A stretch of 64,000 bases of DNA from Pisaster brevispinus (GCA_023634235.1 JAMKCF010000011.1:2808001-2872000), one strand, 5' to 3'; numbered from the stretch's first letter, positions 35,559 to 47,349 are shown. Notes: generated by a model from the letters alone, not told the origin. Translations and numbers: made by a program.

Positions 35559-36146
35559 GTAAAGTCACAGAAAAGGGCCGCAGAAAACTCCCTTTTTAAA
35601 ACCATCTTCTGACAATTCAATCTCATCTACTGTACACTGCTACCACAGACAGCCACAAAGTACCATTCCTTCTAGGCTAGCATTGCTTGCATGGGTTTCT
35701 TCTGTTTGTACACACACACAAAACGTTCCAAGGACCTTAGTTCAATTTTGCCAGACCTGCAGATTTGGGCCCAGAATGCCCCCCCCCCCCTCTTCATTTT
35801 TAAAATTTCAAGTGAAAACCCTGATACACAACCTATGCAGATAAATATTGTGGTTGGTCAACTCACTGGAAAATGTAATAGTAGAAGGGTTCAATAAACC
35901 AACTTTGTTGAACTGCAGCTGACAACAGGAAATAAACATTGTTGCTGTTATAGCCTGTCATTTATGTACCTTGACCGAATTAAAAAAACATGGGCCTAAT
36001 TTCCTGAGCACACAAATTCTGCCAAGCTGGGACAGATTTGTATGCTAATTTCTACTAGAAACCCTCTTTACGCTAATGACCTTTGTTATTGAAGGCTCTT
36101 ATATGATTAATGAGAGGACCGGTGTTCATATTATTCATGGGAGATT

Positions 36147-36770
36147 TCTTTGACATGGATGACTGCGTTCTCACATCTGCTCTGGAATTCCATTCTGTAT
36201 CCCACAGTGATCATCACGAACCTCTCACAAATCCCCGAGCGATAACGATTCATTTTAAATCCAAAGTTTTGATTATTGGACTTGAAATCATAAAAACAGT
36301 AGGTCGCTTTCGTTGACACGGATGACTTAAATCCCGCATCTGGACTGAAATTAAATCTGTCTGAGTTCCCACTGATCTCAAAGGCCATGTCACAGGTGGC
36401 AATTTGCAGGCAATCTCCACCAAGAAAACTCATTCATATTTCAGTTTTCTCATTATTATTTTTTTTCTGGGAAAGTAAGTTAAGGCTAAAATAGTGTCGC
36501 TAGTGCTGCCGAAGTGTTCCTTGTGCATGCCCTGCAGTTGGTTGCCTCCAAGTTGCCTAAAAATACTGCCCTGTCTGCCCTTAAGACTCTTGCATCCTTG
36601 ACTCCAGTTCCTTTTAAAGAAAACCCAGCGTTAAGATCAAATTACAGCGGACAAGGAAAGAACTATAAATTTCTTGACATGGATGAGTAAATTTTCACAT
36701 CTGTGACTGAAACATCAGTCTCAGTGTATCCCCCAATGGCCCGTCGTCTCTTGGTAAATCCCTGACTGAT
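36147..36770. repeat. Three degenerate copies of a GACATGGATGA segment
   Basis: Segments starting near 36151, 36311 and 36672 share TTGACATGGATGA (or TTGACACGGATGA), then a CACATCTG/CGCATCTG block, and, less clearly, a later block ending in AATCC. They lie just upstream of exon 4. Confidence 0.5.
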
Positions 36771-36823
36771 GATGACACCCAATGTCATTATGACTGTCGC
36801 TCGCTTTCTTCTCTTGTTGACAG

Positions 36824-36924
36824 AGTAACTGCTACACACTGGCTGGTGTTGATGAGAAGTATGAGTACACAAGGCTCAAGCAGTCCATGGAGATGGTTGG
36901 CTTCTCCAGGGAGACAATGAAGAG
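36824..36924 (+). CDS. Myo9: Myo9 coding exon 4: motor
   Basis: This exon encodes residues 366-399. It reads SNCYTLAGVDEKYEYTRL then MEMVGFSRETMK, matching the Y-x-L-x-GVDE...M-x-x-VGF segment of motor domains. The acceptor is cttgttgacag and the donor is AGAG|GTGACG, weaker than its neighbours and followed within 30 bases by runs of G. Confidence 0.95.
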
Positions 36925-36944
36925 GTGACGCATAGAGGATGACC

Positions 36945-37180
36945 TGGGATGAGGCGGGGGAGGGGGAGGGGGGATGGAAGGGGAGATTGGGGTTTGATGG
37001 ATAGGAGAAATGCTGGGGTAGAAGGGGGGTAAATAATGAATGTTGGGGGGGGGGGATAGAGGGTGGATGGTGAGGGGTGGAGAGAGATGACGTGAGGGGG
37101 TTTGGAAAGAGGATGCAACAGGGATGCAGGTGTGGGAGGAAGGTGTAGGTGGAATAGAATGGGTACTGAGAAGGAGGGCA
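36945..37180. repeat. G-rich purine tract at start of intron 4
   Basis: GGGG and GGGGG runs spaced by a few bases cover about 230 bases directly after the exon 4 donor. The proline-rich ORFs on the opposite strand come from this composition. Clustered G-runs can act as intronic splicing enhancers or fold as G-quadruplexes. Confidence 0.8.
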
Positions 37181-37583
37181 GGGAGCCCAATTTCATACAT
37201 CGTCTTCAGAAAATATGTTTGATGAGCACATTCATTAGACTGATTATATACAGCTTATGGTATATTATGAAAAACTAACACACCTTATTCAGTGGCATTC
37301 TTAGAGACTACAGTGTATGCCTTTGATGTCACGAAAACCGAAACAGTAGGTTTCTGCCTGCCGGTGGGCATGCATCATGTTTTGATTTGGCAGTGACGTG
37401 ATAGGTCAGAATGCTTTCGAATTATGTGACCTTTGATGTCACTCCTTAATGCACGTCGCTCCTTAATGCACGTCACATCTTACTGACTCAAACCAGCAGA
37501 CAGATTTCAACAGAGGGCGTTTTAGATGTAAACAAAGGGCACATGGTCTATTGATTACTTATTTACAATGATTATCTTCACAG

Positions 37584-37800
37584 GATATTCTCTGTGCTCT
37601 CCGCTGTCCTGCACATCGGCAACATCACATTCCGTAAACGCCACGAACACGAAGAGTATGTGACCATCAAGAACATCGCCACCGTCAAGGTGGTGTCTGA
37701 CCTACTGAAGGTCAAACAGGAAACTCTGGTCTCGGTGCTGACCAAGCGGAAGTCGATGGCCAGCGGTGATCAATTTGTAGTGCAATACAGGATGTCAGAG
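37584..37800 (+). CDS. Myo9: Myo9 coding exon 5: motor
   Basis: This exon encodes residues 399-471. It begins IFSVLSAVLHIGNITF, the conserved helix HO/HP region of the upper 50-kDa domain, then HEEYVTIKN, and ends VQYRMSE. The start base completes the Arg codon from exon 4. Phase 0 at the end, donor GAG|GTTAGT. The frame running on to 37869 is intronic. Confidence 0.96.
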
Positions 37801-38009
37801 GTTAGTACTCTAACGGTCATTGAAAGGAAATTTCCTGTTGGGGTAAACCGAGGCTCTTACACTGGGTAAAGATTGCCTTTGTCATACCCTAACCAGTGAC
37901 GGTTTCGGCGCAGTTACACTGCACAAAGTTCACAAAAATGTCTCTTAAGAATTTGCCCGAAAAGAATTTGCACCAAATCCTTGAGAAACATGTAAACTTT
38001 TTCGTTGTT

Positions 38010-38350
38010 TTCACTCGTGTCCGAGCAGTCTAGTCTATCGGACTCAAGTTGTGATGGGTTCAATTCCCGGTCATGACACTAGTCTCCTTGAGGAAGGCAC
38101 TTAACCATAACTGCTTCTCTAAACCCAGTTGTATAAATGGGAACCTGAGAGGGCTCAGACAGTATTGTATTTGATTAACCCCCAAGTGTTAATTTAAGCA
38201 GCTCGGGGTTGTATGCTCCCCAGGTAGTTGAGTAAGTTAGAGGAATGGTGCAAGATTGCCTGATGGACAGGAATATTGTTGAAAAAGCTCCTTGATCTAG
38301 CTTCCAGGATGTGTGCTTTACGAACCAAATATTATTATTACCATTATTTC
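38010..38350 (+). mobile_element. tRNA-Leu/Ser-like SINE S3 (sense)
   Basis: The head (GTGTCCGAGCAGTCTAGTC...GGACTCAAG...GGGTTCAATTCCC) follows a class II tRNA gene. It continues into a body with CTCCTTGAGGAAGGCACTT, a phrase common in deuterostome SINEs, and ends in ATTATTATTACCATTATT. It lies inside Myo9 intron 5. Confidence 0.8.
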
Positions 38351-38411
38351 AGCACGACCACCGAAATGGATGGGTGCATGTTGTGTTTTCTTAATCTCAT
38401 TTGTTTATTTA

Positions 38412-38655
38412 TTCTGGTGGTGAAGCCAAGGACTCTCAGAAAAGCAAACTTAATCACTATACTAGTTAAGAACCACATGGAGAGAGAACAAAGAAGGAAG
38501 TTCTAGTTTAAGATACAGAGAGTTATTCCAGGGAAAACCCACGCAATCAGGCAGGGACTGAAAACCCAATCCACATAGTACCCCCGGTGGGATTTGAACC
38601 GGGGACCCAGAGGTTGAAAGCAAGGCAAGGTACCGCTACGCCAACCCGACCGCCC
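38412..38655 (-). mobile_element. tRNA-derived SINE S2 (antisense)
   Basis: Contains GGGATTTGAACCGGGGACC (B-box complement) and GGCAGGGACTGAAAACCC in S2 order. It follows the S3 copy by about 60 bases. Confidence 0.85.
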
Positions 38656-39194
38656 AACTTCATGCTACAGAGAGGGAATAACTTGATTCTTTCAATAAGT
38701 AATAATTATAGCTTCAAAATTCACTGCGATTTTGATCTCTGGGTTGACTTCCTTTGGTATTGAATTTGCTCAATACCAAAACATGGCAGCAGGAAATGTC
38801 ATCAGGAGAGAGGATTTCCTGATGTGTGTTGTCTTTGACTGTAATTCTGGTTTGTCTACCCATCAAGGGCGTTGTTATGTAAACAGGTGTTTTCATGACG
38901 TTCACAATCCTCACGGCTTATTCAATGAATAGCACTTTCCACAGAGCAAATTACAGAAATACCTAACTAAAACTGATCTTTATGGTATTATAATCATATC
39001 ATTAGTTTTCATAAAGTGTCATTCCAATGCCCTTTTTAAAAATACTGAACACACAGTACAATCCTTTTACTGCTCAACTTTCATCAAGTCCGCTCATTGC
39101 TTTCAAGAAAACACAAGAAAACATGTTCCTAATTATTGATCACTTGCACCCACGTCCCACTGCCTCAACCCACTAACGTGTCAATGCCACGTTG

Positions 39195-39371
39195 CCTTTA
39201 TAGCTCACTGCTTAAACAGAAAATAGTTTCTGCTGAGCAAAAGTGAGCAGGATACTAGTCAAATATGGCACATGTAACGTGGTATTTTAGCTGGTAACTT
39301 CAAAATGGTAAGCACAACTTTTGTGTGCTTAACTAGATTTTGTGTCTAAGCAGCTCTATGGAATTGGGCCC
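39195..39371 (-). mobile_element. Family A palindromic MITE
   Basis: The right end AGCTCTATGGAATTGGGCCC and an inner GCAGGATACTAGTC block match; the left end is degenerate. Confidence 0.7.
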
Positions 39372-39832
39372 AGCTGGTCCGAAGTGTTTTGTGATAAACC
39401 TTAAAGAACTTAGTGCACCCGTCGCCAAGAATTTTGTTTCTTTTTCGCATGGCTGCTGGGGGAGCTGCCAACTCTCCCTGATTCTGCAGAAAGTTCCCTG
39501 AAAATAAACCAATCTTTCCATGTTCTGATTAACAAATTTTAAGTGTCCCTGATTATGGAAACATTTTCTCCCTATTCTGTTGAATCTTCTAAACATCTGC
39601 CTGATTGTTGTAAAAAAAATCTCCCCGATTGCAAGATGCAAATGTTGGCAGGCTCTGTGCTGGCTGCAGATTACACTGCAGCACCTTGCAAACCCTTACA
39701 AGATGCTGTATAAATGGGTCTGGTAAATACTTGGTAAACCTGCCTAAGAGACATATCAAGTGCTTTGAGGTGCCTGTAGATAAAGCGTCATATCAAAACT
39801 GATTCTTCTTCTTCTTTTCTGCGTTCTTACAG

Positions 39833-39949
39833 GCTTTAGCTACGAGAGACGCATTGGCGAAGGGTTTATACAGCGGGCTCTTTGAGTGGATTGTGCTTCA
39901 AGTAAACCACGCTCTTCTCTCACGCTATGAGAAGACAGGTGAACATCAG
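39833..39949 (+). CDS. Myo9: Myo9 coding exon 6: motor
   Basis: This exon encodes residues 472-510. It reads [20 protein letters not shown] then VNHALL, matching the A-x-x-RDALAK-x-LY-x-x-LF-W-V/I-x-x-x-N segment just before switch II. Phase 0 at both ends, acceptor gcgttcttacag, donor CAG|GTAAGG. Confidence 0.97.
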
Positions 39950-40124
39950 GTAAGGTAACCAGAGCAAATGAAAGGAAGAAGTCAAACATGGATTTATGGG
40001 GGATTCTTTATCCTCCGTCAATTTTGTGTTTGGTGACAATGTTCTTACTCAGAGCAGTATTTCAGACAGAAGTATTTCTGAAGACAGTTGCTACCCGTAA
40101 AATGAGCTTGGAAACAAAAATATA

Positions 40125-40275
40125 AGAAACTTTGCATGGTGAAGATTTACGATCTGCTAAGGTTTGCTGTGAGCTATGTGTCTGAAATCTCTCTTAGGAG
40201 TCGTGGTGGTTCTGAAAATAACAGGTGGTCGAACAACTCAACGTTTTGATCAGTACGCTCTGATGGCTTGAGGAG
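40125..40275 (-). repeat. AAACTTTGCATGGTGAAG / GGTTCTGAAAA element
   Basis: It shares AAACTTTGCATGGTGAAG and GGTGGTTCTGAAAA with 49850-49995 and 63754-63905. On the minus strand an ATCAG/CTGAT stem followed by AAAACGTTGAG parallels the hammerhead-like piece at 18177-18212, but the CTGANGA box is lost. Confidence 0.5.
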
Positions 40276-41734
40276 GATGCTGTAAAAATGATTACCAATT
40301 AAGTATTTTATGAGATCCCTTCCATGAACCATGTAAATTACATTGTAGTGTACAGACACTATCAGCTGGCAAACGCCAAAGTGTTGTGCACTTGGCAGCT
40401 GCACCAATGCATACGTGTCTGGCCACCATTAGCCCCATACAAAAAGGCGCGATGTTCCCCTCATCTAGCCCACCAGTAGTGTTAATGCAATCTGTGTTAG
40501 CTTCATAAAATGTCAACACCGTTCAAATCGGCTCTGCTTTTACGCAGACCGATGCAAAATTCATGGGTCAAACAAACCTCAAACCCATCTTCCAAGCACG
40601 GTTGGTTTCGACAGGATCGAGGGCTCCACACGAGTCAACGCTGGATTGAAATGTTGTAGTGTGAAATGGTCAGAGCCACAGAGCCTGGATTTCATATAGA
40701 TTCTATAGGTTCTAAGAATCAGTCACTAGGTGTTACGTTGGTAGTTGGTAAGGGAAATAAACAAAGGTCACCAACTGGCAAGATGAAATTGAAACCCCCC
40801 TCTCTGACATGCATACTTGATTAGGTGACCTAGTGTGCACATCTGTGGGCTTTCCCCACCAGGTTCCCTCATGGGTATAGCAGGTGATGTAATCACAGTT
40901 CCTAATCACAGTTCCTAATCACTGATCGGGCTGTAATTGATTCCTGTGTTGGTCATTGGCCCATAAATAATGACCAATTTACCTCAAAAGACCATTGTGG
41001 TGCATACCGACAACTTGTGACAATTTGAGATTTTTGGTGTTCTTCTTTGATGGTGTGACAATCGGGTGATGGGATTGTGCCTTCGATGATGCAAGCATCG
41101 ACTTTGGCACACGCTCAGAGTATGTCATGAGAAAGATATTTGGCTGGAGGGCCATCTCAGATCTCAGAAAAAATATAAGTTGTATAACAAGCAATGGCAG
41201 CATTTCTAAAGTCTAGAAAATTGCTTGTTAATTTACCCACATTTTTCAAATTTCTTACTGTCACGGCCAAATATCTGTCTCATGACATACTCCATGTACT
41301 CTGTGAGCCAAATTCCATGCTTGTACCAGCAAAGGCACAATTCCGTAAAAAATCGTCCATGCCATACTGGGCACTTTACTTGGAAACTCTTAAAGTTATA
41401 TGGGAGTATTTTGAAGGTCTCAAAGGCCAAGAGGACCAGGGGCTGTGGTCCACGGCTGTGGCCTGCAAGTAAATCCAGACCTAGCATTTTGACAAAATGT
41501 ACTGAAGTATTTGGGAAAATTATTTCATTGTGTGCTTTTGACAGTTTGACTTGCATTTAAATTTTGTATTTACCCAGCATGCTCATGTACAATGTACATC
41601 AAGCAAGGACAATATTAACCTAATATTTAAACCTTGTTTAATGGTGACAATTATTTGAGTCTTGCACATTGTTTAAAGGCTCTCGAGAAATGAGTTTCCT
41701 TGGGAAAACTGATCAACTGTGATCAAGAATTAAC

Positions 41735-42225
41735 TTGAGAGAGTATTGATTGATGTTACTTTCTAAGTTTGCCTCATGACCAGTTTAGAATAGAAAGTTT
41801 CCCTGTGATTTGACACAAGAAAAATGAATTTGTTTGCAACTCTGGTATAATATTGGTCCTGTCATAAAAATCCATCTCAAAAAACGATGTAGCTCTGAAG
41901 TCTATATCAAAAACTTGTCGGAGTTATTAATTGATGTTACTTTCCAAGTTTGCTGCATAACCAGATTTGAATGGAAAGTTTCCCTGTGATTTGAAAAAAA
42001 AGGAACTTGTTGCAATGTAGATATATATATCGGTCCTGTCATAAAATCATTTCAGAAACTGATGTGAGTGAGATATCGATTGATGTTTATTTTGTACATT
42101 TGCCTCGTGACGAGATTTGAATAGATGAAAGTTTCCCTGCGACTGAAATCTTAATGAAGTTGTTGCATCTGTGGTATGTAATAGTCCTGCCATAAAACCA
42201 TTTCAGAAATTAATGCCGCTCTGAA
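41735..42225. repeat. Three diverged tandem copies of a 150-185-bp unit
   Basis: Units begin near 41742, 41926 and 42074 (ATTGATTGATGTTACTTT, ATTAATTGATGTTACTTT, ATCGATTGATGTTTATTT). Each continues through GAAAGTTTCCCTG and GTCCTGTCATAAAA-like blocks in the same order. No coding potential. Confidence 0.85.
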
Positions 42226-42564
42226 AACTAAACCAAAGAATTGCACGGTCATCCAAAAACAGGAAAGCTCTACTGAAAGTGGATCCCTCATGTGTCTTGT
42301 CTATCAAGGTAAAGCTGTTGACCAATAGCCAAGTACAACCTTATGTATGCATTTGAGTGACTGAAGCAAGCACCTGTCATGAGACAGGAACTTTGATTTG
42401 ATAATCCCAATAAATTCATACAATAATCCAGATGGAAGAGACATCTGCCACATTTTGGTACCCCCACCCCCTCCTCTTGTTATGCTCACAAGGAGCTTCA
42501 ATGTGGATTACTTGAAGTTCAAGTAATAAACCACTAAAACTGACTGAGTAATTGTTTGTTTGTT

Positions 42565-42700
42565 TTTTGGAGTGAATAAAGAAACACCACAGTGGGATTT
42601 GAACCTGTGACCTCCGGATTAACATACTGGTGCTCTGCCAACTGAGCTATCTAGCCCTAATGCTGGTGGTCTCCCTATTTGGTCAATATCTTTTGTTTTG
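42565..42700 (-). mobile_element. tRNA-derived SINE S1 (antisense)
   Basis: Contains GGGATTTGAACCTGTGACCTC, CCAACTGAGCTATCTAGCCC and the flanking GGTGGTCTCCCTATTTGGTC shared by S1 copies. Confidence 0.85.
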
Positions 42701-42832
42701 GGGTGCCAGTCAGAAGCCATTCAACCTGTACCTGCTGTGTAGCCAGGGGTCACACCCAAGTGGGTTCACCACAAAATTGAACTGGTACAACTGGTTGGCC
42801 ACTGGTGTCCTGTTTACGTACGGCTCTGATTG

Positions 42833-43009
42833 GGGCCCTATTTCATGGAGTTGCTTGCAGAAAATTGTGCTCAACGATTGTGCTTAAAATTTTCTGCAAA
42901 ATGAAAAATTAGCAGGAAACCTGTCACAGACAGTACATGTATTGTGGCTGGTAACCTTATTCTGGTAAGCAAAATCATTTTGTGCTTAGCCACTTGTTTG
43001 CGCTTAAAG
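42833..43009. mobile_element. Family A MITE, diverged
   Basis: Contains GGGGCCCTATTTCATGGAG and TGGTAACCTTATTCTGGTAAG; the right end is truncated or eroded. Confidence 0.6.
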
Positions 43010-43324
43010 GTCATGTGAAATGGGTTTTTAAAATTATTATTCTAGATTAAGAAAAGTATTTTTGAAGCATAAATATACCCCTTTTTCATAACAATATTTC
43101 TTATAAATATGTTTAAATTAATGTTTAAGATTTCCTGAGAACTGACCCCGCCCCTCAAGTGGGAGCATAATTTGCATAAACATGAGCGAAGTTGTGACGT
43201 AAGGTCAGGAGCCCGAGACTCGTCGACGAGTTGACCGCACTGACGTGTGTCGTTGTTGTAGCTTGAGATTAGTTATCGAAATCAAAGTTATAATCAGTGG
43301 ATAAAAAGTACCCTTTCCTTCGAA

Positions 43325-43544
43325 ATGCCAGGGAGGTGTGTGTGTTGCTGCAGGCTGCAGCAACACTACAAAGGATGGTGTAAGCCTTCATAAATTTCCA
43401 ATGGATGTGAAATACTGGCGGCTCTGGATCGGTACACGCGTATATACAATGTCTTGTACCACAAAAACAGGGACCAGACTAAAGCTTTTTAGCTTTCCGA
43501 CCTTACGCCACGAAGAGCGCCAAGCATTTAAATTTGGCCGATGA
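43325..43544 (+). pseudogene. THAP zinc-finger fragment, frameshifted (transposon relic)
   Basis: An ATG at 43325 followed by Pro-Gly-Arg-Cys matches the usual start of THAP domains. A GTGTGTGT run at 43337-43344 then shifts the frame. In the next frame the peptide continues CVAAGCSNTT...LHKFP, the C-x4-C and H-x-FP features of the THAP C2CH finger, followed by W residues, and ends after about 65 codons without the second Cys/His pair. THAP domains occur in P-element-type transposases and in host transcription factors. With no further domain and no plausible intron/exon structure, a decayed transposon is most likely. AGG ends next to TTAA at about 43012 and 43692 may mark its borders. Confidence 0.6.
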
Positions 43545-45599
43545 AGGGTATTTTTTAATCAATTGATAAACACTCCTAAATAAACTCAAACTACCAAAAA
43601 AACCAAGTTCTAATCACTTTTTAATGGAACATAATCACCCAATTACAAGAAATTTAGCCTTCTCATTTTTATGGACATCAGCTTTCCTTTAAGCAGCAAT
43701 GCCATAAAATTCGGCCGAGGTAATGGAAAAAAAACATTGTAATGTAACAGTACAAAGCAAGACAAACATTTAATGTTGACGCTATGCTCTTGAAACAATG
43801 ATCATCTTTTCAATGCACTTTTCACAGTCTTGTTTTGTGAAGTTTATTGAAAAATAAAACAATGGAATTATGTACATATACTCCCACATGAAGGACTAAA
43901 ACTACGTTATGAATATGCAACCAAAACTGCAACTGTGCTATATTGGCACCATTTTAGGAATTTGTTTCTGTTTTTATGGCTACTTTGATGTCATGGAACA
44001 GCGAGTTGATAACTTTGCTGTTTGGACGGGTTGCAGTTTTTTATATTCTAATAACCAGCGGTTTTGTTTTTGACTTTGAAAGTGCTTCTAGAATCCAGTG
44101 ATATAACTGAAAAGAGTCTTTTGTCTGGGGCTAGTCGGCAGTTAGTTGTGAGGGCTAGGGTTGGGTTTGGCTGCACTGAAACGCCGATGTCTCTGTACAC
44201 TGTTACTGGTAAAGTGTAAATTAAGACCATCTTTCTCAGCAGGCATATAGCCACTATGAACTGAACATACTGTAGGAGTGGATTTATTGTAGAGCTCAAA
44301 CACACTCGCTGTAGTAGTATTGTGTGTGTTCAGCTGGCTCAAACCAAACCAAACTGATTTTTCAAAGTAACATATATTTCCTGTACTAGGCTAGGTCACT
44401 TGAAGTTCAGTTTGAAAACAGCATTCATCTACATTTGAGCTAATACTATAGGCCAGTACTGTAGATGCTACATGATTATTATGAGCAGAATTGTTTGTGT
44501 AGTAGGTATGATTCTTTTCCTGATGGTAGAGTCAATATATAGTCATAGTGATAGTGTCAATGAAACAAATTTCTCTGTAAGCAGAGAATGCATTGGCTAC
44601 AGTGGCATAACCAGAGGTGGGGGGACAGGAAGGTGGCGGTAGCTCTCCCCAACTAGAACCCTTGCCACCTCCCCTCTTGCCCCCCCCCCCCATGAGATTT
44701 TTAAAAATGCACAAATGAATGGTTCGATACGTGAAATAGCTCTCCCAAATTATGCCTGTGCTCCCCGCCCCCAATAAAAATGTCTAGTTACATGAACTGC
44801 ACACACATTCAAATATTTAGCACTAACTAAGTGCACTTGTGTCATCTTTAATAAGAATTAGATGAGGAACTCAAGTTCACGCCTACCAATGATCAATTTC
44901 TTTACACATCCTGTTAAGGCCATTTGAGCATCTTGGGGAGTTTCCCAAATTTTCCGTAATTAAAATACTAACTGCCAAACTGTAATTTGGTAACTAGTCT
45001 CGAGACTAAAAGAGAATAATAAGCTTGTGGTGAATTATTCGCAGGAAGTTTGTCAAAGAAAATATATGTATACCTTGATCATGCTGCTGCCAGTTTGGTC
45101 ATGATGCCTGCGTGCAATAGCAATAACAAATAGGGATTTCCTTTACAAAGCAAGGGACCAGATTAATCTCCCTCCCAGCCTCACTCTGGTTACATTGGTT
45201 TGAATGAGAGGCACAAGAAAACTTGACTGAAAAGTTTGCAGTAAAGATTCTTTGCACGCGGCAACTGTCGACCTATGTTTTGCCATGTGGGAATTAAAGT
45301 TTCATGTATAGACATGGTGTCTTTGCCTACAATACGCACTGCACAACAACACAAAGGGACTTCCGAAATGGCATACCCGACTTGGTTGAATTGAGTTAAT
45401 AGTACACAATCTATTTGAAGAGTCTGGTAATTTATTTATCTAGCTCACCAGGAAGAGGAATATTCGTTTTGACATGGCTGCTTTGAATAGCACTCCGCAC
45501 TAATAGAACAGAATAGATATTTTTATTGTTCACGATAAAAATATTGTTAACATCCACTGGCTGTATAAAAATACGAACAAAGATATTGACTAATGGGGA

Positions 45600-45730
45600 G
45601 ACTGCTAACATACATGTTGTAGGGCTGGATAGCTCATTTGGTAGAGCGCCGGTAGGTTAATCCGGAAGTTGTGGGTTCAAATCCAGCTCTAGTCAATTTT
45701 TCTTTGTTCAAACCCTAATTGTTTAAAATT
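45600..45730 (+). mobile_element. tRNA-derived SINE S1 (sense)
   Basis: GATAGCTCATTTGGTAGAGCG (A-box) and GTGGGTTCAAATCC (B-box) with tail TTTTTCTTTGTTCAAACCC. The best preserved S1 head in the window. Confidence 0.85.
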
Positions 45731-46466
45731 TACTCGGTCACTTTCCCTTGTGGTTTATTACTTGATAAAAACACATTACAAAAAATTACAAGATACAAGG
45801 AGTTAGAAATAGGCTTCAAAGCAACAAGAGACTGGTTGCCATCATTACAGAGGACCATGAAACAACGGCGTCACTTTTGCTCATAATATCCGTATGTCAA
45901 ACAAACGTTCCACCACCTAAATCGCATGAGATCACCGCAACTGCACACCAGACCGCAGTGGTACAGTCAGTACACTTGAGTGAACATAGAGCTTGGGTGT
46001 ACGCAAACATACGTTAGTGACTTTTAACTTGTTGCCTGAGATTCGGTCAAGTGCTGAGCTTCTATTTTCAGCATTAGTGTCGAGTGCCGTCAGCCACGCA
46101 TTGCTTTTTTGGCAAATGAGTGCCTTAGATGTCTGGGAAAGTTTATGGTTCGATTCCCACCAAAGTCACAACTGTGTGTTTTTTGTCATCAGAACTCAGA
46201 ACACGGTATGTGCCTTACAACTACATGCGTATCTACGTATGCCAATACACAAATAAGGCTTTTGAGTATATCACGTTTAAGACTGAATGTTGATTATGTT
46301 TAGGACTGAATTTTGATTATGCTGACTTTAGCAAAATTGTGTCCCTTGTACAGTGGTGTATGTGTGTTAGAAATAATAACTTTTGATTATCACAAATTTG
46401 AATTCAGTGTTGTAGCTAACCAAACAAGTAATGATTTTGTTGAATTGCATGTTTTTTTATACACAG

Positions 46467-46601
46467 GGCAACTCCATTGGTGTGCTAGACATTTTTGGCT
46501 TTGAGGACTTTGTTCTGAACAGCTTTGAGCAGTTTTGCATCAACTACGCAAATGAGCACCTTCAGTATTACTTCAACCAGCATGTCTTCAAACTTGAACA
46601 G
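46467..46601 (+). CDS. Myo9: Myo9 coding exon 7: switch II and relay helix
   Basis: This exon encodes residues 511-555. It contains [11 protein letters not shown] with switch II DIFGFE at 518-523, then [13 protein letters not shown] and [14 protein letters not shown], the relay helix. These residues couple ATP hydrolysis to lever-arm motion and are intact. Phase 0 at both ends, acceptor tttttatacacag, donor CAG|GTAAAA. The donor sequence lies at the very edge of a repeat copy (see 46602-47010). Confidence 0.98.
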
Positions 46602-47010
46602 GTAAAATTCCCTTCTGCCTGGAGAAGAGTTATAGTGGAAATGTATTACTATATTAGTATATATTTCTGGTAATGAAACCAAGGATGCCTCATAGGTGAA
46701 CTTAATCACTGTAGCTCGCAAGCCTGAGGAAACCTGTAAACAAGGGTGCTTGCAATGTGAACCAGAAACACCGGGGTTAACCCCTACTCTTCCACGATAA
46801 GTGTTCTGGGTTCTTTTACGTGCACATCCAGTCCTAGTACATGGAACCTATGGCTTAATGTCCCATCTGAAGGACAAACAGTTATGGTAAAATATCTTGC
46901 TCAAGGACACGAGGGCCATGACTGGCGCTCAAAACCACACTGTGCTGATCAGAAACACAAGAGCTTGAGTCCGGTGCTCTTAACCGCTCGGCCACTTCCC
47001 GACACAAACG
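46602..47010 (-). mobile_element. S3-type SINE abutting the exon 7 donor
   Basis: Read on the minus strand, a class II tRNA-like head (GAAGTGGCCGAGCGGTTAAG, near 47000-46980) is followed by TGTCCTTGAGCAAGATATT and a body running to the donor GT. The last 224 bases (46602-46825) recur almost unchanged at 47350-47576. Confidence 0.75.
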
Positions 47011-47158
47011 GAAACGTACAAATGTAACTTTACCAAGTGAGTTTTTATGGTCGTTCATTTTTGTAGTATTTTACCAAAGGTAGACCCTCCCTTTGAAACT
47101 AGAGAGTTGTAAGTTTTATCAGATGTAAAATGTTTTTCTCTTTTTGTCTTGTTTGCAG

Positions 47159-47280
47159 GAGGAGTACAGAAGGGAAGGAATAATGTGGAAGAATATTGAG
47201 TTTATTGATAACACTGGTTGTTTGTTACTCATTGAGAAGAGGCCCACTGGACTGCTTCATATACTCAACGATGATTGCAA
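47159..47280 (+). CDS. Myo9: Myo9 coding exon 8: motor
   Basis: This exon encodes residues 556-596. It begins EEYRREGIMWKNIEFIDN and continues LLLIEKRPTGLLHILNDD, the conserved segment after the relay helix (EY-x-x-EGI-x-W; KP-x-G-L-x-x-x-L-DE). Acceptor cttgtttgcag, donor TGCAA|GTGAGA, phase 2. Confidence 0.97.
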
Positions 47281-47349
47281 GTGAGACTTAGCGTTGTTCT
47301 TATTAGTATTGCTGTTATAAATTTTATTTTATTATTACTACATATTTCT

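Larger units (their letters stand above)
39950..46466 (+). other. Myo9 intron 6 (6.5 kb), repeat-rich
   Basis: No exon was recognised. It contains a GGTTCTGAAAA element with a hammerhead-like fragment (40125-40275), a triplicated segment (41735-42225), S1 SINEs (42565 and 45600), a family A MITE (42833), a THAP-domain fragment (43325-43544) and scattered simple sequence. About 43740-45590 shows nothing definite. Confidence 0.8.

Noticed and set aside
36832..37200. Proline- and serine-rich ORFs of 106-122 codons on the minus strand
   Set aside because: They are the complement of a G-rich intronic tract and overlap a conserved Myo9 exon on the other strand.
45630..45705. Possible tRNA gene
   Set aside because: A- and B-boxes are present but the acceptor and D stems do not pair, and the same sequence with the same downstream tail recurs at other loci, so it is a SINE head.
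46993..47095. Additional exon between exons 7 and 8
   Set aside because: Exons 7 and 8 join perfectly in phase and in conserved sequence (KLEQ-EEYR); this stretch is the SINE head plus a family B fragment.
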